From: PNC22 sp035654175
Lineage (GTDB): Bacteria; Planctomycetota; Phycisphaerae; Phycisphaerales; UBA1924
Reading direction: 5' to 3'
Length of the DNA stretch: 12,905 nt
Assembly: GCA_035654175.1 (NCBI GenBank)
Contig: DASRXL010000209.1
Location: forward strand, 1 to 12,905
The position numbers and the translations under genes were made by a program. A model generated the notes under the pieces. That model was not told where the DNA came from, did no database searches, and saw only the letters and a list, made by a program, of their open reading frames with translations. Shown piece after piece: positions 7,223-12,905 of this stretch (position 1 is the first letter of the stretch; each line of letters begins with the position of its first letter).

Positions 7223-7228
7223 ATTCTA
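7223..7228 (-). promoter_or_regulatory. -10-like hexamer abutting the fabF start (leaderless candidate)
   Basis: TAGAAT on the minus strand ends five bases before the ATG at 7217, and no purine-rich ribosome site is present. With normal spacing, transcription would begin at or next to the A of the ATG. No clear -35 is visible 17 bases upstream. Confidence 0.4.
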
Positions 7229-7288
7229 GGGCCGGGCATGCGGAGGGCCCGGCGCTCGCGGGAGGCGCCGGGGCGGCCCGCGTTCGAG

Positions 7289-7294
7289 TACGCT
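7289..7294 (+). promoter_or_regulatory. -10-like hexamer abutting the start of the membrane-protein operon (leaderless candidate)
   Basis: TACGCT (TAnnnT) is followed by a six-base discriminator and then GTG at 7301, with no Shine-Dalgarno sequence. Transcription would start at the GTG. It lies 60-70 bases from the divergent fabF hexamer. No good -35 is seen. Confidence 0.35.
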
Positions 7295-7300
7295 GGTCGC

Positions 7301-8101
7301 GTGTCACCCGACGAAGTGGTCGCACTCCTGGTTGCCTCGCTGATCGCCATCGCCCGGTGGGTGCTCTGGTACAGGCGTGCGGCGTCGCGCACTCGGCTGC
7401 TGTGCCCGCACGGGTCGCGATGGGCGCTGTACGCCGGGCCGCCTCTGGCGGCGGGGGTTCTCCTGGCGGTGCTGCTGGCGTTCGCCGCTCACGATGTGCG
7501 CGACAGCGCCGCCTACACGTCCTTCTACATGGCGCTCGGCATGGCCTGGCTGGCAATCGCGATCGCCTTCACGCCCATGCTGGGGCTGCGCCCGCACGAC
7601 GACGTCATCGAGCGCCGCAACCGGGGAGCCGGGAGCGCGACGCTCGGGGCGCTGCTCGGAATCATGCTGGCCTTCGCGGGGGCGAACATCGGCGACGGGC
7701 CGGGCTGGTGGGTGGTCGTCTTCTGCGCCCTGCTCTCCACCGGCACGGTGTACGCGGCCTGGATCATCGTGGATTTCCTCGCGGGCACCACCGACCTCGC
7801 GACCGTCGATCGAGATCCGGCGGCGGGGATCCGGCTGGGCGCATTCCTGATCGGCGCGGGCGGCATCGCCGGGCGGGCGGTCGCGGGCGACTGGATCTCG
7901 GCGCGCGGCGCGATCGACGATTGGCTCGCGACCGCGTGGCCGGTGCTCGGTCTCGTGCTGCTGGAGGCCGTCATCGGGCGCATGCACCACGCGATCGCGC
8001 GCCGGGGGCCGGCCTCCATCGTCGCGCTCGGCGCGCTTCCCGGCGCCATGTACCTCCTCGGAGCGGGGGCGTACATCGTCAGCCTGGGGTGGTGGGCATG
8101 A
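7301..8101 (+). CDS. Polytopic membrane protein with two DUF350-like repeats
   Basis: A 266-residue protein with about eight hydrophobic segments (roughly 5-23, 43-63, 75-95, 110-130, 136-160, 176-196, 207-226 and 238-262), so an inner-membrane protein. Two segments start with a similar pattern: R106-N-R-G-A-G-S-A-T-L-G-A and R171-D-P-A-A-G-I-R-L-G-A. They resemble the N-A-A-a-i-x-x-G signature of DUF350 (PF03994) membrane repeats. I judged this by eye. DUF350 proteins are known neighbours of glutathionylspermidine-synthase-like ligases, and the next gene is one. I chose GTG 7301 because the hydrophobic protein begins there; the ATG at 7238 would add an Arg-rich stretch and overlap the fabF promoter. 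Its stop overlaps the next start as ATGA (8098-8101), which indicates translational coupling. Confidence 0.8.
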   Translation: MSPDEVVALLVASLIAIARWVLWYRRAASRTRLLCPHGSRWALYAGPPLAAGVLLAVLLAFAAHDVRDSAAYTSFYMALGMAWLAIAIAFTPMLGLRPHDDVIERRNRGAGSATLGALLGIMLAFAGANIGDGPGWWVVVFCALLSTGTVYAAWIIVDFLAGTTDLATVDRDPAAGIRLGAFLIGAGGIAGRAVAGDWISARGAIDDWLATAWPVLGLVLLEAVIGRMHHAIARRGPASIVALGALPGAMYLLGAGAYIVSLGWWA

Positions 8102-9360
8102 GAGCGCCGTGGCGCTGCCCGGCCTCGCTCTCGGCGCGGGAGTATGGGGCCCTGCGGGCGCATGTCATCTTTGATTGCGGCAAGCTGGATCCGCAGTGCG
8201 AGGACGTCGAGGTCATCGCCCGCTACCCCGTCGTGCTCGGGCCTGTAGAGTGGGAGCACCTGGCGGCCTGCGCCGAGCAGCTCGCGGCGGAAGCCCTCGC
8301 GGCGGAGGCGGAGCTCCTTGCGCGCCCGGGGCTGCATCGGCCGCTCGGCCTGCCCCGGCGCATCGCCGCCGCGCTGCGAAACTCTCCTCCGCCCGCCCGC
8401 GCGGCGCCGCGCTGCCTGCGCTTCGACTTCCATCTCACGCCCGAGGGCTGGCGCATCTCTGAGGTCAACAGCGACGTGCCCGGGGGCTTCATCGAGGCGG
8501 CCGGCCTGGGGCGGGCGATGGCCGAGCGGTATCCGGGGTGCGCGCCCGCGGGTGATCCCGGCGCGGCCTTGGTGGTGGCGGTGCTCCGGCACAGCGGCGG
8601 GCGCGAGATCGGTCTTGTGCACGCCACGGCGTACACCGACGACCGCCAGGTGATGACCCACCTGGCCCGCCATTTCACCGGCGCGGGCGCGAACGCTCAC
8701 CTGCTGGCGCCCGATCAGCTTGCATGGGCGCGCGGGCGAGCGGCGGCGGTCAGGCGCGGCGCGCCCCTGCCGCTCGACGCGCTCGTCCGCTTCTACCCCG
8801 CCGAGTGGCTGCCCAACCTGGCGCGCTCTGCGGAGTGGCGCCGCTTCTTTGACGCGCGCACGCCGCAGACGAATCCTCCGTCCTCGCTGCTCACACAGAG
8901 CAAGCGGTTCCCGCTGGTGTGGGACCGGCTCGGCACGCCGATGGAGGCGTGGCGCGCCCTGCTCCCCGAGACGCGCGACCCGCGCGCCGTCGATCGCCGC
9001 GCGGCGGAGGAGTGGGTCTACAAGCCGGCGCTCGGGCGCGTGGGCGAGGGCATCGGCATCCGGGGGGTCGTCGGGGACCGGGACTGGCGGCGCATCCGGC
9101 GCGCCGCCCGCCGCCGGCCGAGCTGGTGGGTCGCGCAGCGTCGTTTCGAGGCGCTCCACATCGATACGCCGGAGGGCCCGCGCTACCCGTGCATCGGCGT
9201 GTTCGTGATCGACGGCGCCGCGTGCGGTGCGTACGGAAGGATCGCGCCGCGCCCGCTGATCGACGCCCGCTCTCAGGACATCGCCGTGCTCGTCGAGACG
9301 CGCGACGCGACGCAAGCCCACAGGGAGCACACGCATGGACGAACGGCAGCGGCTGTTTGA
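8098..9360 (+). CDS. Glutathionylspermidine synthase-like ATP-grasp ligase
   Basis: A 420-residue protein with the synthetase domain of the glutathionylspermidine synthase family (GSP_synth, PF03738) and no N-terminal amidase domain. R108-F-D110 and E122-V-N124 have exactly the 12- and 14-residue spacing of the Mg-binding Asp318, Glu330 and Asn332 of E. coli Gss, with Arg108 at the place of Arg316. Further ATP-grasp features are Q-S-K269-R, W-V-Y-K309-P-A-L-G-R-V-G-E and Y-P-C-I-G-V-F-V-I-D-G. Family knowledge: such enzymes use ATP to form an acyl phosphate and then an amide with an amine. The real substrates are unknown and need not be glutathione or spermidine. The frame is open far upstream, but the ATG at 8098 overlaps the previous stop as ATGA and begins the conserved region. 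The last 26 bases overlap the next gene, so the three genes form one operon. Confidence 0.88.
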   Translation: MRAPWRCPASLSAREYGALRAHVIFDCGKLDPQCEDVEVIARYPVVLGPVEWEHLAACAEQLAAEALAAEAELLARPGLHRPLGLPRRIAAALRNSPPPARAAPRCLRFDFHLTPEGWRISEVNSDVPGGFIEAAGLGRAMAERYPGCAPAGDPGAALVVAVLRHSGGREIGLVHATAYTDDRQVMTHLARHFTGAGANAHLLAPDQLAWARGRAAAVRRGAPLPLDALVRFYPAEWLPNLARSAEWRRFFDARTPQTNPPSSLLTQSKRFPLVWDRLGTPMEAWRALLPETRDPRAVDRRAAEEWVYKPALGRVGEGIGIRGVVGDRDWRRIRRAARRRPSWWVAQRRFEALHIDTPEGPRYPCIGVFVIDGAACGAYGRIAPRPLIDARSQDIAVLVETRDATQAHREHTHGRTAAAV

Positions 9361-10102
9361 GATCTGGGCGCCGCCCGACGCGGCTTTCTCTCCGTGGGCC
9401 AAGCCGGTGCTCTTCACGCAGATGCCCGCCGGGCAGGCCGTGGGAGCGCCGGAGGAGCGGCCACTCCCCGACCAGCCGTGGGCCCGCGCGGCCGATGGCC
9501 GCACCGCCTTCGTGCTCGACCTGCCGGGACCCGATTCGGTGTGGCACGCGCTCGCCCTCGCCGGGCGCGACTACCGGCCCGTGCCGCTCTTCAATGGGAG
9601 CCACGGCGAGCGCGCGGCGGTCGAGGTGCGCCCGATCATCACGGCGCTGCAGCTCGCGGCGCCAATGCTGGAGAGGGCGCGCGTCCGCGCCGACGCCCCG
9701 CCCGCATTCATGCTCGACGCCAACCGGCGCGGCTCGGGGCGCGGCCCGGGACCCGGCTGGTTCGACAACCGCTGGATCGTCTTTCCGCAAGACTTCCCTT
9801 CGGGGCGGCTGCTCCGCTCCCGCGGCATGGAGAGAGCGCTCCTCGTGCGGGACGAGCGGTCGCCTCTCAGCGATGACCTGGCGCAGGTGCTCGCGCGATG
9901 GAAGAAAGATGGTGTCGAGCTCGTCTCGGCGCGGGTGGATTCAGCCGAAGCGGCTCCGCTCCGAGTCTCGGCACGCTGGCCCTTCCGGCCGGTGGCGGCG
10001 CTGGCGCTCGTGGCGCTCGGCCTCCGGCGCAACAGCGCGGGCGGATTCGGCGCTCGCGTGCCGCTGCCGCCCGAAGGGGGCGGGCACTCCGGCTTCGCCT
10101 GA
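9335..10102 (+). CDS. Unknown protein, third gene of the ATP-grasp operon
   Basis: A 255-residue protein that I cannot assign to a named family. The start at 9335 has AGGGAG eight bases upstream, inside the coding end of the ATP-grasp gene. No signal peptide. Visible features: an aromatic N-terminus (LFEIWAPPDAAFSPWAKPVLF), a strand-like stretch TAFVLDLPG, RPVPLFNG (81-88), a Gly/Arg-rich loop after FMLDANRRG (125-133), and WFDNRWIVFPQDFPSG (142-157). Alternating strands and helices follow (RALLVRD, DLAQVLARWKKDGVELVSAR), suggesting an alpha/beta fold. A short hydrophobic patch PVAALALVALGL (219-230) and a Gly/Pro-rich tail close the protein. Conserved-looking D/N/R residues at 128-131 and 144-146 could be an active or binding site. 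Strict overlap with the ligase gene suggests a partner or modifying enzyme. It is not part of the E. coli yjf operon as I know it. Confidence 0.82.
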   Translation: MDERQRLFEIWAPPDAAFSPWAKPVLFTQMPAGQAVGAPEERPLPDQPWARAADGRTAFVLDLPGPDSVWHALALAGRDYRPVPLFNGSHGERAAVEVRPIITALQLAAPMLERARVRADAPPAFMLDANRRGSGRGPGPGWFDNRWIVFPQDFPSGRLLRSRGMERALLVRDERSPLSDDLAQVLARWKKDGVELVSARVDSAEAAPLRVSARWPFRPVAALALVALGLRRNSAGGFGARVPLPPEGGGHSGFA

Positions 10103-10130
10103 GACGGAACGATCCGCCGGGACCGCGGGA

Positions 10131-10553
10131 TCACAGAGGCCAGAAATCGCGGAGCCGGTGGTGCATCATGTGCTTGACCTCTTCCACCTCACCGGGCGCG
10201 ATCCGGCGCTCGAGCTGCTCGAAGACGGCGCGGCAGGCCCGTTCGGGATCCAGGGCGCTGTTGCCGAGCCGGTCGGCGATGGCGGCCAGGAAATCCTGCT
10301 GCGAGCGCCGCCGCTCCGGCACCGCCGCGGGGCGCCAGCCCTCGTAGTACACCCCCCGGATCAGGATCGGGAGGTGCGAGGCGAGCTGCGCCGCCTCCTC
10401 AACGGTGAGCCTGTCCCGGAGCGTCGGCAGCACGGCGTGCAGCGCCGAGTAGGCCTGCTCGGGCGAGCTGAAACCACCGATTCGGGCGAGCTCTTGCACC
10501 CACTCGTCGGACTTGGCGAGCGTGTCTGCGAACAGGTGCTGCGTGGCCTGCAT
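10131..10553 (-). CDS. DUF2267 domain protein
   Basis: A 140-residue, helix-rich protein with the DUF2267 layout. One half contains W-V-Q-E-L-A-R-I-G-G-F and then a run ending in S-A-L-H-A-V-L-P-T-L-R-D-R-L with E-E-A-A-Q-L-A-S-H-L-P. The second half, from FLAAIADRLG to the end, repeats the pattern with A-V-F-E-Q-L-E-R-R-I and E-V-K-H-M-M. No signal peptide, so cytoplasmic. The ATG at 10553 has an ideal AAGGAGG seven bases upstream and is the first Met of the domain; the frame runs on upstream without protein-like content. Function is unknown in the family, which is often seen in stress-associated gene sets. It lies 65 bases after the lipoprotein gene, with a hairpin between, and converges with the ATP-grasp operon (28-base gap). 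Confidence 0.87.
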   Translation of the reverse strand: MQATQHLFADTLAKSDEWVQELARIGGFSSPEQAYSALHAVLPTLRDRLTVEEAAQLASHLPILIRGVYYEGWRPAAVPERRRSQQDFLAAIADRLGNSALDPERACRAVFEQLERRIAPGEVEEVKHMMHHRLRDFWPL

Positions 10554-10560
10554 GCCCGCG

Positions 10561-10567
10561 CCTCCTT
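10561..10567 (-). promoter_or_regulatory. Shine-Dalgarno sequence of the DUF2267 gene
   Basis: AAGGAGG on the minus strand lies seven bases before the ATG at 10553, just after the GC-rich hairpin. It decides the start within a frame that is open to 11048. Confidence 0.75.
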
Positions 10568-10570
10568 TCA

Positions 10571-10608
10571 GAGGGTCGCCGCCGCCCGGGGCCCGGGCGG
10601 CGGCCCTC
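10571..10608 (-). repeat. Very GC-rich hairpin between the lipoprotein and DUF2267 genes
   Basis: A 13-base perfect inverted repeat, GCCGCCGCCCGGG (10578-10590) and CCCGGGCGGCGGC (10592-10604), is extended by GAGG (10571-10574) with CCTC (10605-10608) around a three-base bulge. It starts 11 bases after the lipoprotein stop and ends four bases before the DUF2267 ribosome site. There is no T-run on the minus strand. Possible roles are protection of the upstream mRNA's 3' end, partial termination, or tuning of DUF2267 expression. Confidence 0.6.
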
Positions 10609-10618
10609 CCCGACAACA

Positions 10619-11284
10619 TCAGCGGTCGGGCTCGGCGCCGGCGAGCACGGACGCCCGCTGATCGGGATCGCCCGCCTGCGCCGCCGCGACGGTCCGGAAT
10701 TGCAGCCCCTGCATGTAGGGGTCGACCGTGCCGCTCTGCATGAAGTCGCGCATCGCGCGGGCGAGGTAGGCGCGCGCGTCCTCCACGCTGCGCTGGCCGG
10801 TCGCCACGTCGTTGGCCAGATTGATCGCGAGGAAATTCGCCTCCTCCTTGTGGCAGGTGGCGGAGATCTCGCCCTTGGTCCGCTCGAGCACGACGCTCCC
10901 GTCGAACTTCGCGAGATCGTCGAAGCTTTCCGGCGAGGCGTCGAAGGCGATGGACTGCTCCAGCACATCCTTGTGCGGCGACGGGAAGTTGTGGTCGACC
11001 TCCTCGTTGTACACGACACTCTTGTCCCAGTCGCCGCTGTCGTGCCACACGAGCATCGTCGGCGTGGCTTCATCCGGCGGTCCGTACTTGTCCGCCATCG
11101 CCTGCGCCGCCTCGCGAGAGGCCTGCGGCCAACCACGCACAAGCGAGGCAACGTCCTTCCCCTCCGACGCGGCGGGCTCGGCCTGGTCATCCTCGAACCA
11201 GCCGAGCCTGTCGGACCCGTCGTTCTGGCATCCGATGGCTGCGATGGAGACGACACAGGAAGCGAGAAGAAGAATGCGTTTCAT
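10619..11284 (-). CDS. Conserved lipoprotein of unknown function
   Basis: A 221-residue protein with a lipoprotein signal: MKR, hydrophobic ILLLASCVVSIAA, then I-G-C19 as the lipidation site, followed by an acidic linker (residues 20-45). The mature domain has several segments that look conserved: KYGPPDEATPTMLVWHDSG (66-84), EEVDHNFPSPHKDVLEQ (94-110), and TKGEISATCHKEEANFLAIN (136-155) with Cys144-His145. I recall similar uncharacterised proteins in other phyla but no assigned function. The start at 11284 is supported by AAGGAG eight bases upstream and by the signal peptide. Position +2 after the lipid Cys is Gln, not Asp. It is probably co-transcribed with the DUF2267 gene 65 bases downstream. 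The 254-base divergent spacer to the VOC gene must hold its promoter; a TTGACC (11370-11365) is present but with no matching -10. Confidence 0.85.
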   Translation of the reverse strand: MKRILLLASCVVSIAAIGCQNDGSDRLGWFEDDQAEPAASEGKDVASLVRGWPQASREAAQAMADKYGPPDEATPTMLVWHDSGDWDKSVVYNEEVDHNFPSPHKDVLEQSIAFDASPESFDDLAKFDGSVVLERTKGEISATCHKEEANFLAINLANDVATGQRSVEDARAYLARAMRDFMQSGTVDPYMQGLQFRTVAAAQAGDPDQRASVLAGAEPDR

Positions 11285-11525
11285 CGTTGCGCTCCTTGGG
11301 AGAGGCCGAGCGCCTCCCCGTCCGTTGCTTCAGTCAACAGAACCTTTGAGGCGAACGCACGCGCGGTCAATGGCATTCCAAGCCCGTTTGCACGACCGGG
11401 CGGGAACGCAAGACCCACGCCGGCCGCGTGCGAATCACGGTGCAGGGCGCGTGCTCATGCGTGAGTGAGATTTCATTCGATGTGCGCGGCTGCGCGAGAT
11501 TCGCTGCGGGCGTCGCGACATCACG

Positions 11526-11531
11526 TATTAT
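11526..11531 (+). promoter_or_regulatory. -10 hexamer abutting the VOC gene start (leaderless candidate)
   Basis: TATTAT stands out in GC-rich DNA and is followed by seven bases and then ATG at 11539. The nearby region has no Shine-Dalgarno sequence. The upstream in-frame ATG at 11530 overlaps the hexamer and so could not be in a transcript starting from it. No convincing -35 is seen. Confidence 0.5.
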
Positions 11532-11538
11532 GCGACAC

Positions 11539-12057
11539 ATGGCGTCTGTCCACCCCGACACCCGGATCGGCCACGTTCACCTCCGGGTGTCCGATCTCGA
11601 GCGTTCGCTCGGCTTCTACTGCGGAGTGCTGGGGTTCGAGCTGATGCAGCGGTACGGCCGACACGCGGCGTTCGTCGCGGCGGGCGGGTATCACCACCAC
11701 ATCGGCCTCAACACATGGGAGAGCCTCGGGGGCGTGCCGCCGCCGCCGGGCAGCACCGGGCTCTATCACCTGGCGATCCTCTACCCCGACCGGGCGGCGC
11801 TCGCGGACGCGCTCCGCCGCGTGGTGGCGGCGGGCATCGCTCTGGACGGCGCGTCGGACCATGGCGTGAGCGAGGCGCTGTACCTGCGCGACCCCGACGA
11901 GAACGGGGTCGAGCTGTACCGCGACCGCCCGCGCGGGGCTTGGCCGCGGAGCGCCGATGGGGGGATCGAGATGTTCACGCGCGCACTCGACCTGGATGCA
12001 CTTCTCAGGGACGCCGCACCGGCGGGGCACGCCGCACAGCCAAGGAGCCCATCATGA
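11539..12057 (+). CDS. VOC-family metalloenzyme, CatE-like catechol/hydroquinone dioxygenase type
   Basis: A 172-residue vicinal-oxygen-chelate protein with one beta-alpha-beta-beta-beta pair. Module 1 begins with I-G-H-V-H14-L-R-V and includes SLGFYCGVLGF. Module 2 contains GLYHLAI (H77) and E-N-G-V-E125-L-Y. His14, His77 and Glu125 are at the usual metal-ligand places of extradiol dioxygenases. The segments GGYHHHIGLNTW and GASDHGVSEALYLRDPD are typical of the CatE/YfiE-like branch rather than glyoxalase I. The most likely role is ring cleavage or detoxification of catechols or hydroquinones, but a non-oxygenase VOC role is possible. The start is ATG 11539, next to the TATTAT hexamer; the frame stays open from 11428, but the family begins about ten residues before IGHVHL. 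Its stop overlaps the next start as ATGA. Confidence 0.88.
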   Translation: MASVHPDTRIGHVHLRVSDLERSLGFYCGVLGFELMQRYGRHAAFVAAGGYHHHIGLNTWESLGGVPPPPGSTGLYHLAILYPDRAALADALRRVVAAGIALDGASDHGVSEALYLRDPDENGVELYRDRPRGAWPRSADGGIEMFTRALDLDALLRDAAPAGHAAQPRSPS

Positions 12058-12620
12058 GCCAACCCGTCACGATCCTCGGTATCGCGGGGAGCTTGCGCAA
12101 GCAGTCGTACAACCGGAGCGCGCTGCGGGCCGCGGCGGGGCTCCTGCCCGAAGGCGCGACGATGGAGATCTTCGAGATCGACGGGCTGCCCGGCTTCAGC
12201 GAGGACCTCGAGCAGCGCCCGCCGGAGAAGGTGGTCGATCTCAAGCGGCGCATCCGTGCGGCGGACGCGGTGCTCTTCGTGACGCCCGAGTACAACTACT
12301 CCGTCCCCGGCGTGCTCAAGAACGCGATCGACTGGGCCTCGCGGCCGCACGGCGACAGCGCGTGGAGCGGGAAGCCGGCGGCGGTCATGGGGGCGTCGGT
12401 CGGCATGCTCGGCAGCGCCCGGGCCCAGTATCACCTGCGGCAGATCATGGTCTTCCTCAACATGTTCCCGATCAATCAGCCTGAAGTGATGATCGCCAAC
12501 GCCGCAGAACGGTTTGACAGCCAGGGCGGCCTGACCGACGAGAAGTCGAGGGAGCTCATCCGCAAGCTCCTGGCCGGGCTCGTCGAGTGGACGCGCCGTC
12601 TCAGGGCCGACACCAAGTAG
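12054..12620 (+). CDS. NAD(P)H-dependent FMN reductase (ChrR/quinone reductase-like)
   Basis: A 188-residue flavodoxin-fold enzyme of the NADPH-dependent FMN reductase family (PF03358). G12-S-L-R-K-Q-S-Y-N20 is the FMN phosphate-binding loop, and the T-P-E79-Y80-N81-Y-S motif with V-L-K-N-A-I-D-W is the family's flavin-site signature, as in E. coli ChrR/YieF. Family knowledge: these cytoplasmic enzymes reduce quinones, azo dyes, nitro compounds or metal ions, typically as dimers or tetramers. The start overlaps the VOC stop (ATGA, 12054-12057) and has AAGGAG six bases upstream. Coupled expression with a CatE-like dioxygenase resembles the quinone-stress gene sets of Firmicutes. No T-tailed terminator follows, and the next gene converges after 60 bases. 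Confidence 0.93.
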   Translation: MSQPVTILGIAGSLRKQSYNRSALRAAAGLLPEGATMEIFEIDGLPGFSEDLEQRPPEKVVDLKRRIRAADAVLFVTPEYNYSVPGVLKNAIDWASRPHGDSAWSGKPAAVMGASVGMLGSARAQYHLRQIMVFLNMFPINQPEVMIANAAERFDSQGGLTDEKSRELIRKLLAGLVEWTRRLRADTK

Positions 12621-12680
12621 CGGCGCAGGCCGAGCGAGGACTTACTCTGCGGCGAGCGCGAGCGGCGGCGCCGCCGGGCC

Positions 12681-12905
12681 TCAGCAGCCGGCAACCCACA
12701 GGTTCAAGAAGGCCGCGACATCTCGCGTGTCCACGCTGCCGTCGCGGAGCACATCCGCCCCGGGATGGTCGGCGACCCAGGCGTTCAGGAACGCGGCCAC
12801 ATCCATCGTGTTCACCACGCCGTCGCCGCCGAAATCGGCGGCGCACAGGCACGCGCCGACGTTGAAGACGAACGCGGCGCCGGGGAGCTCCTCGTTGTCG
12901 AACGA
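12681..12905 (-). CDS. C-terminal end of a GC-type dockerin-anchored exported protein (5' part outside the window)
   Basis: The minus-strand frame is open from the window edge to TGA at 12681-12683 and shows 74 residues. From the Cys pair C19-L-C21 it reads AADFGGDGVVNTMDVAAFLN followed by A-W, then a second copy ADVLRDGSVDTRDVAAFLNL and W-V-A-G-C, ending in Cys. The two repeats have EF-hand-like D-x-x-x-D-G-x-V-(N/D)-T-x-D loops, which would bind calcium. The pattern and the terminal Gly-Cys are those of the GC-type dockerin domain found at the C-terminus of exported Phycisphaerae proteins. The main domain lies beyond the window, so the protein's activity is unknown. The residues before it (SFDNEELPGAAFVFNVGA) look like the end of a beta-rich domain. 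Confidence 0.88.
   Translation of the reverse strand, partial: SFDNEELPGAAFVFNVGACLCAADFGGDGVVNTMDVAAFLNAWVADHPGADVLRDGSVDTRDVAAFLNLWVAGC

Noticed and set aside
7525..9504. A 659-codon open frame on the minus strand.
   Set aside because: It is antisense to the DUF350-like and ATP-grasp genes and has the Arg/Pro/Ala-rich composition of a shadow frame.
10111..10132. A short hairpin (GATC-CGC with GCG-G-GATC) in the 28-base gap between convergent genes, as a bidirectional terminator.
   Set aside because: Only about seven pairs with a bulge, no T-run on either side, and GATC is self-complementary by nature.
12663..12676. A 14-base palindrome CGGCGGCGCCGCCG between the FMN reductase and the dockerin-tail gene, as a shared terminator.
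   Set aside because: It has no room for a loop without losing pairs and no T-run. Such GC words are common in this DNA.
1..12905. tRNA, rRNA, CRISPR arrays, insertion sequences, attachment sites or defence-system genes.
   Set aside because: No tRNA cloverleaf core, direct-repeat array, transposase, integrase, nuclease or toxin-antitoxin signature was seen on either strand by reading. Small RNAs cannot be excluded by eye.

Overview
The window is GC-rich chromosomal DNA that looks planctomycetal, most likely class Phycisphaerae. The best taxonomic clue is the partial gene at the right edge. It ends in two tandem EF-hand-like repeats with the pattern DG-V-(N/D)T-(x)-DVAAFLN-(x)-W and a final Gly-Cys, the C-terminal module known as a GC-type dockerin that is common in Phycisphaerae. 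Codons end almost always in G or C. There are no RNA genes, insertion sequences, CRISPR arrays or phage genes, so this reads as chromosomal backbone with small accessory operons.

Layout, left to right. (1) The 3' part of a secreted-type serine beta-lactamase-like hydrolase (+), closed by a clear intrinsic terminator. (2) On the minus strand, a signal-peptide-bearing redoxin of the PRX-like/AhpC-TSA type, followed by a small alpha/beta hydrolase. (3) A 366-base spacer, then the alpha2-type glycyl-tRNA synthetase gene (minus), whose middle third has strikingly different codon usage. (4) A membrane-anchored protein of unknown function (minus), then fabF (3-oxoacyl-ACP synthase II, minus) with its own terminator. 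(5) A divergent promoter region and a tightly coupled three-gene plus-strand operon: a polytopic membrane protein with two DUF350-like repeats, a glutathionylspermidine-synthase-like ATP-grasp ligase with its metal ligands intact, and an unrecognised 255-residue protein. (6) On the minus strand, a lipoprotein followed by a DUF2267 protein, separated by a very GC-rich hairpin. (7) A plus-strand bicistron of a CatE-like VOC metalloenzyme and an NAD(P)H-dependent FMN reductase, which together look like a quinone or catechol detoxification pair. (8) The C-terminal end of the dockerin-type protein (minus).

The most interesting system is the operon at 7301-10102. ATP-grasp enzymes of the glutathionylspermidine synthase family paired with DUF350 membrane proteins are known from predicted amide-ligase operons such as the E. 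coli yjf cluster. This is a compact version with a third partner I cannot assign. Two other points stand out. The glyQS gene appears mosaic. The window also shows two kinds of translation start: genes with a good Shine-Dalgarno sequence, and three genes with none whose start codon sits 5-7 bases after a -10-like hexamer, as expected for leaderless mRNAs.
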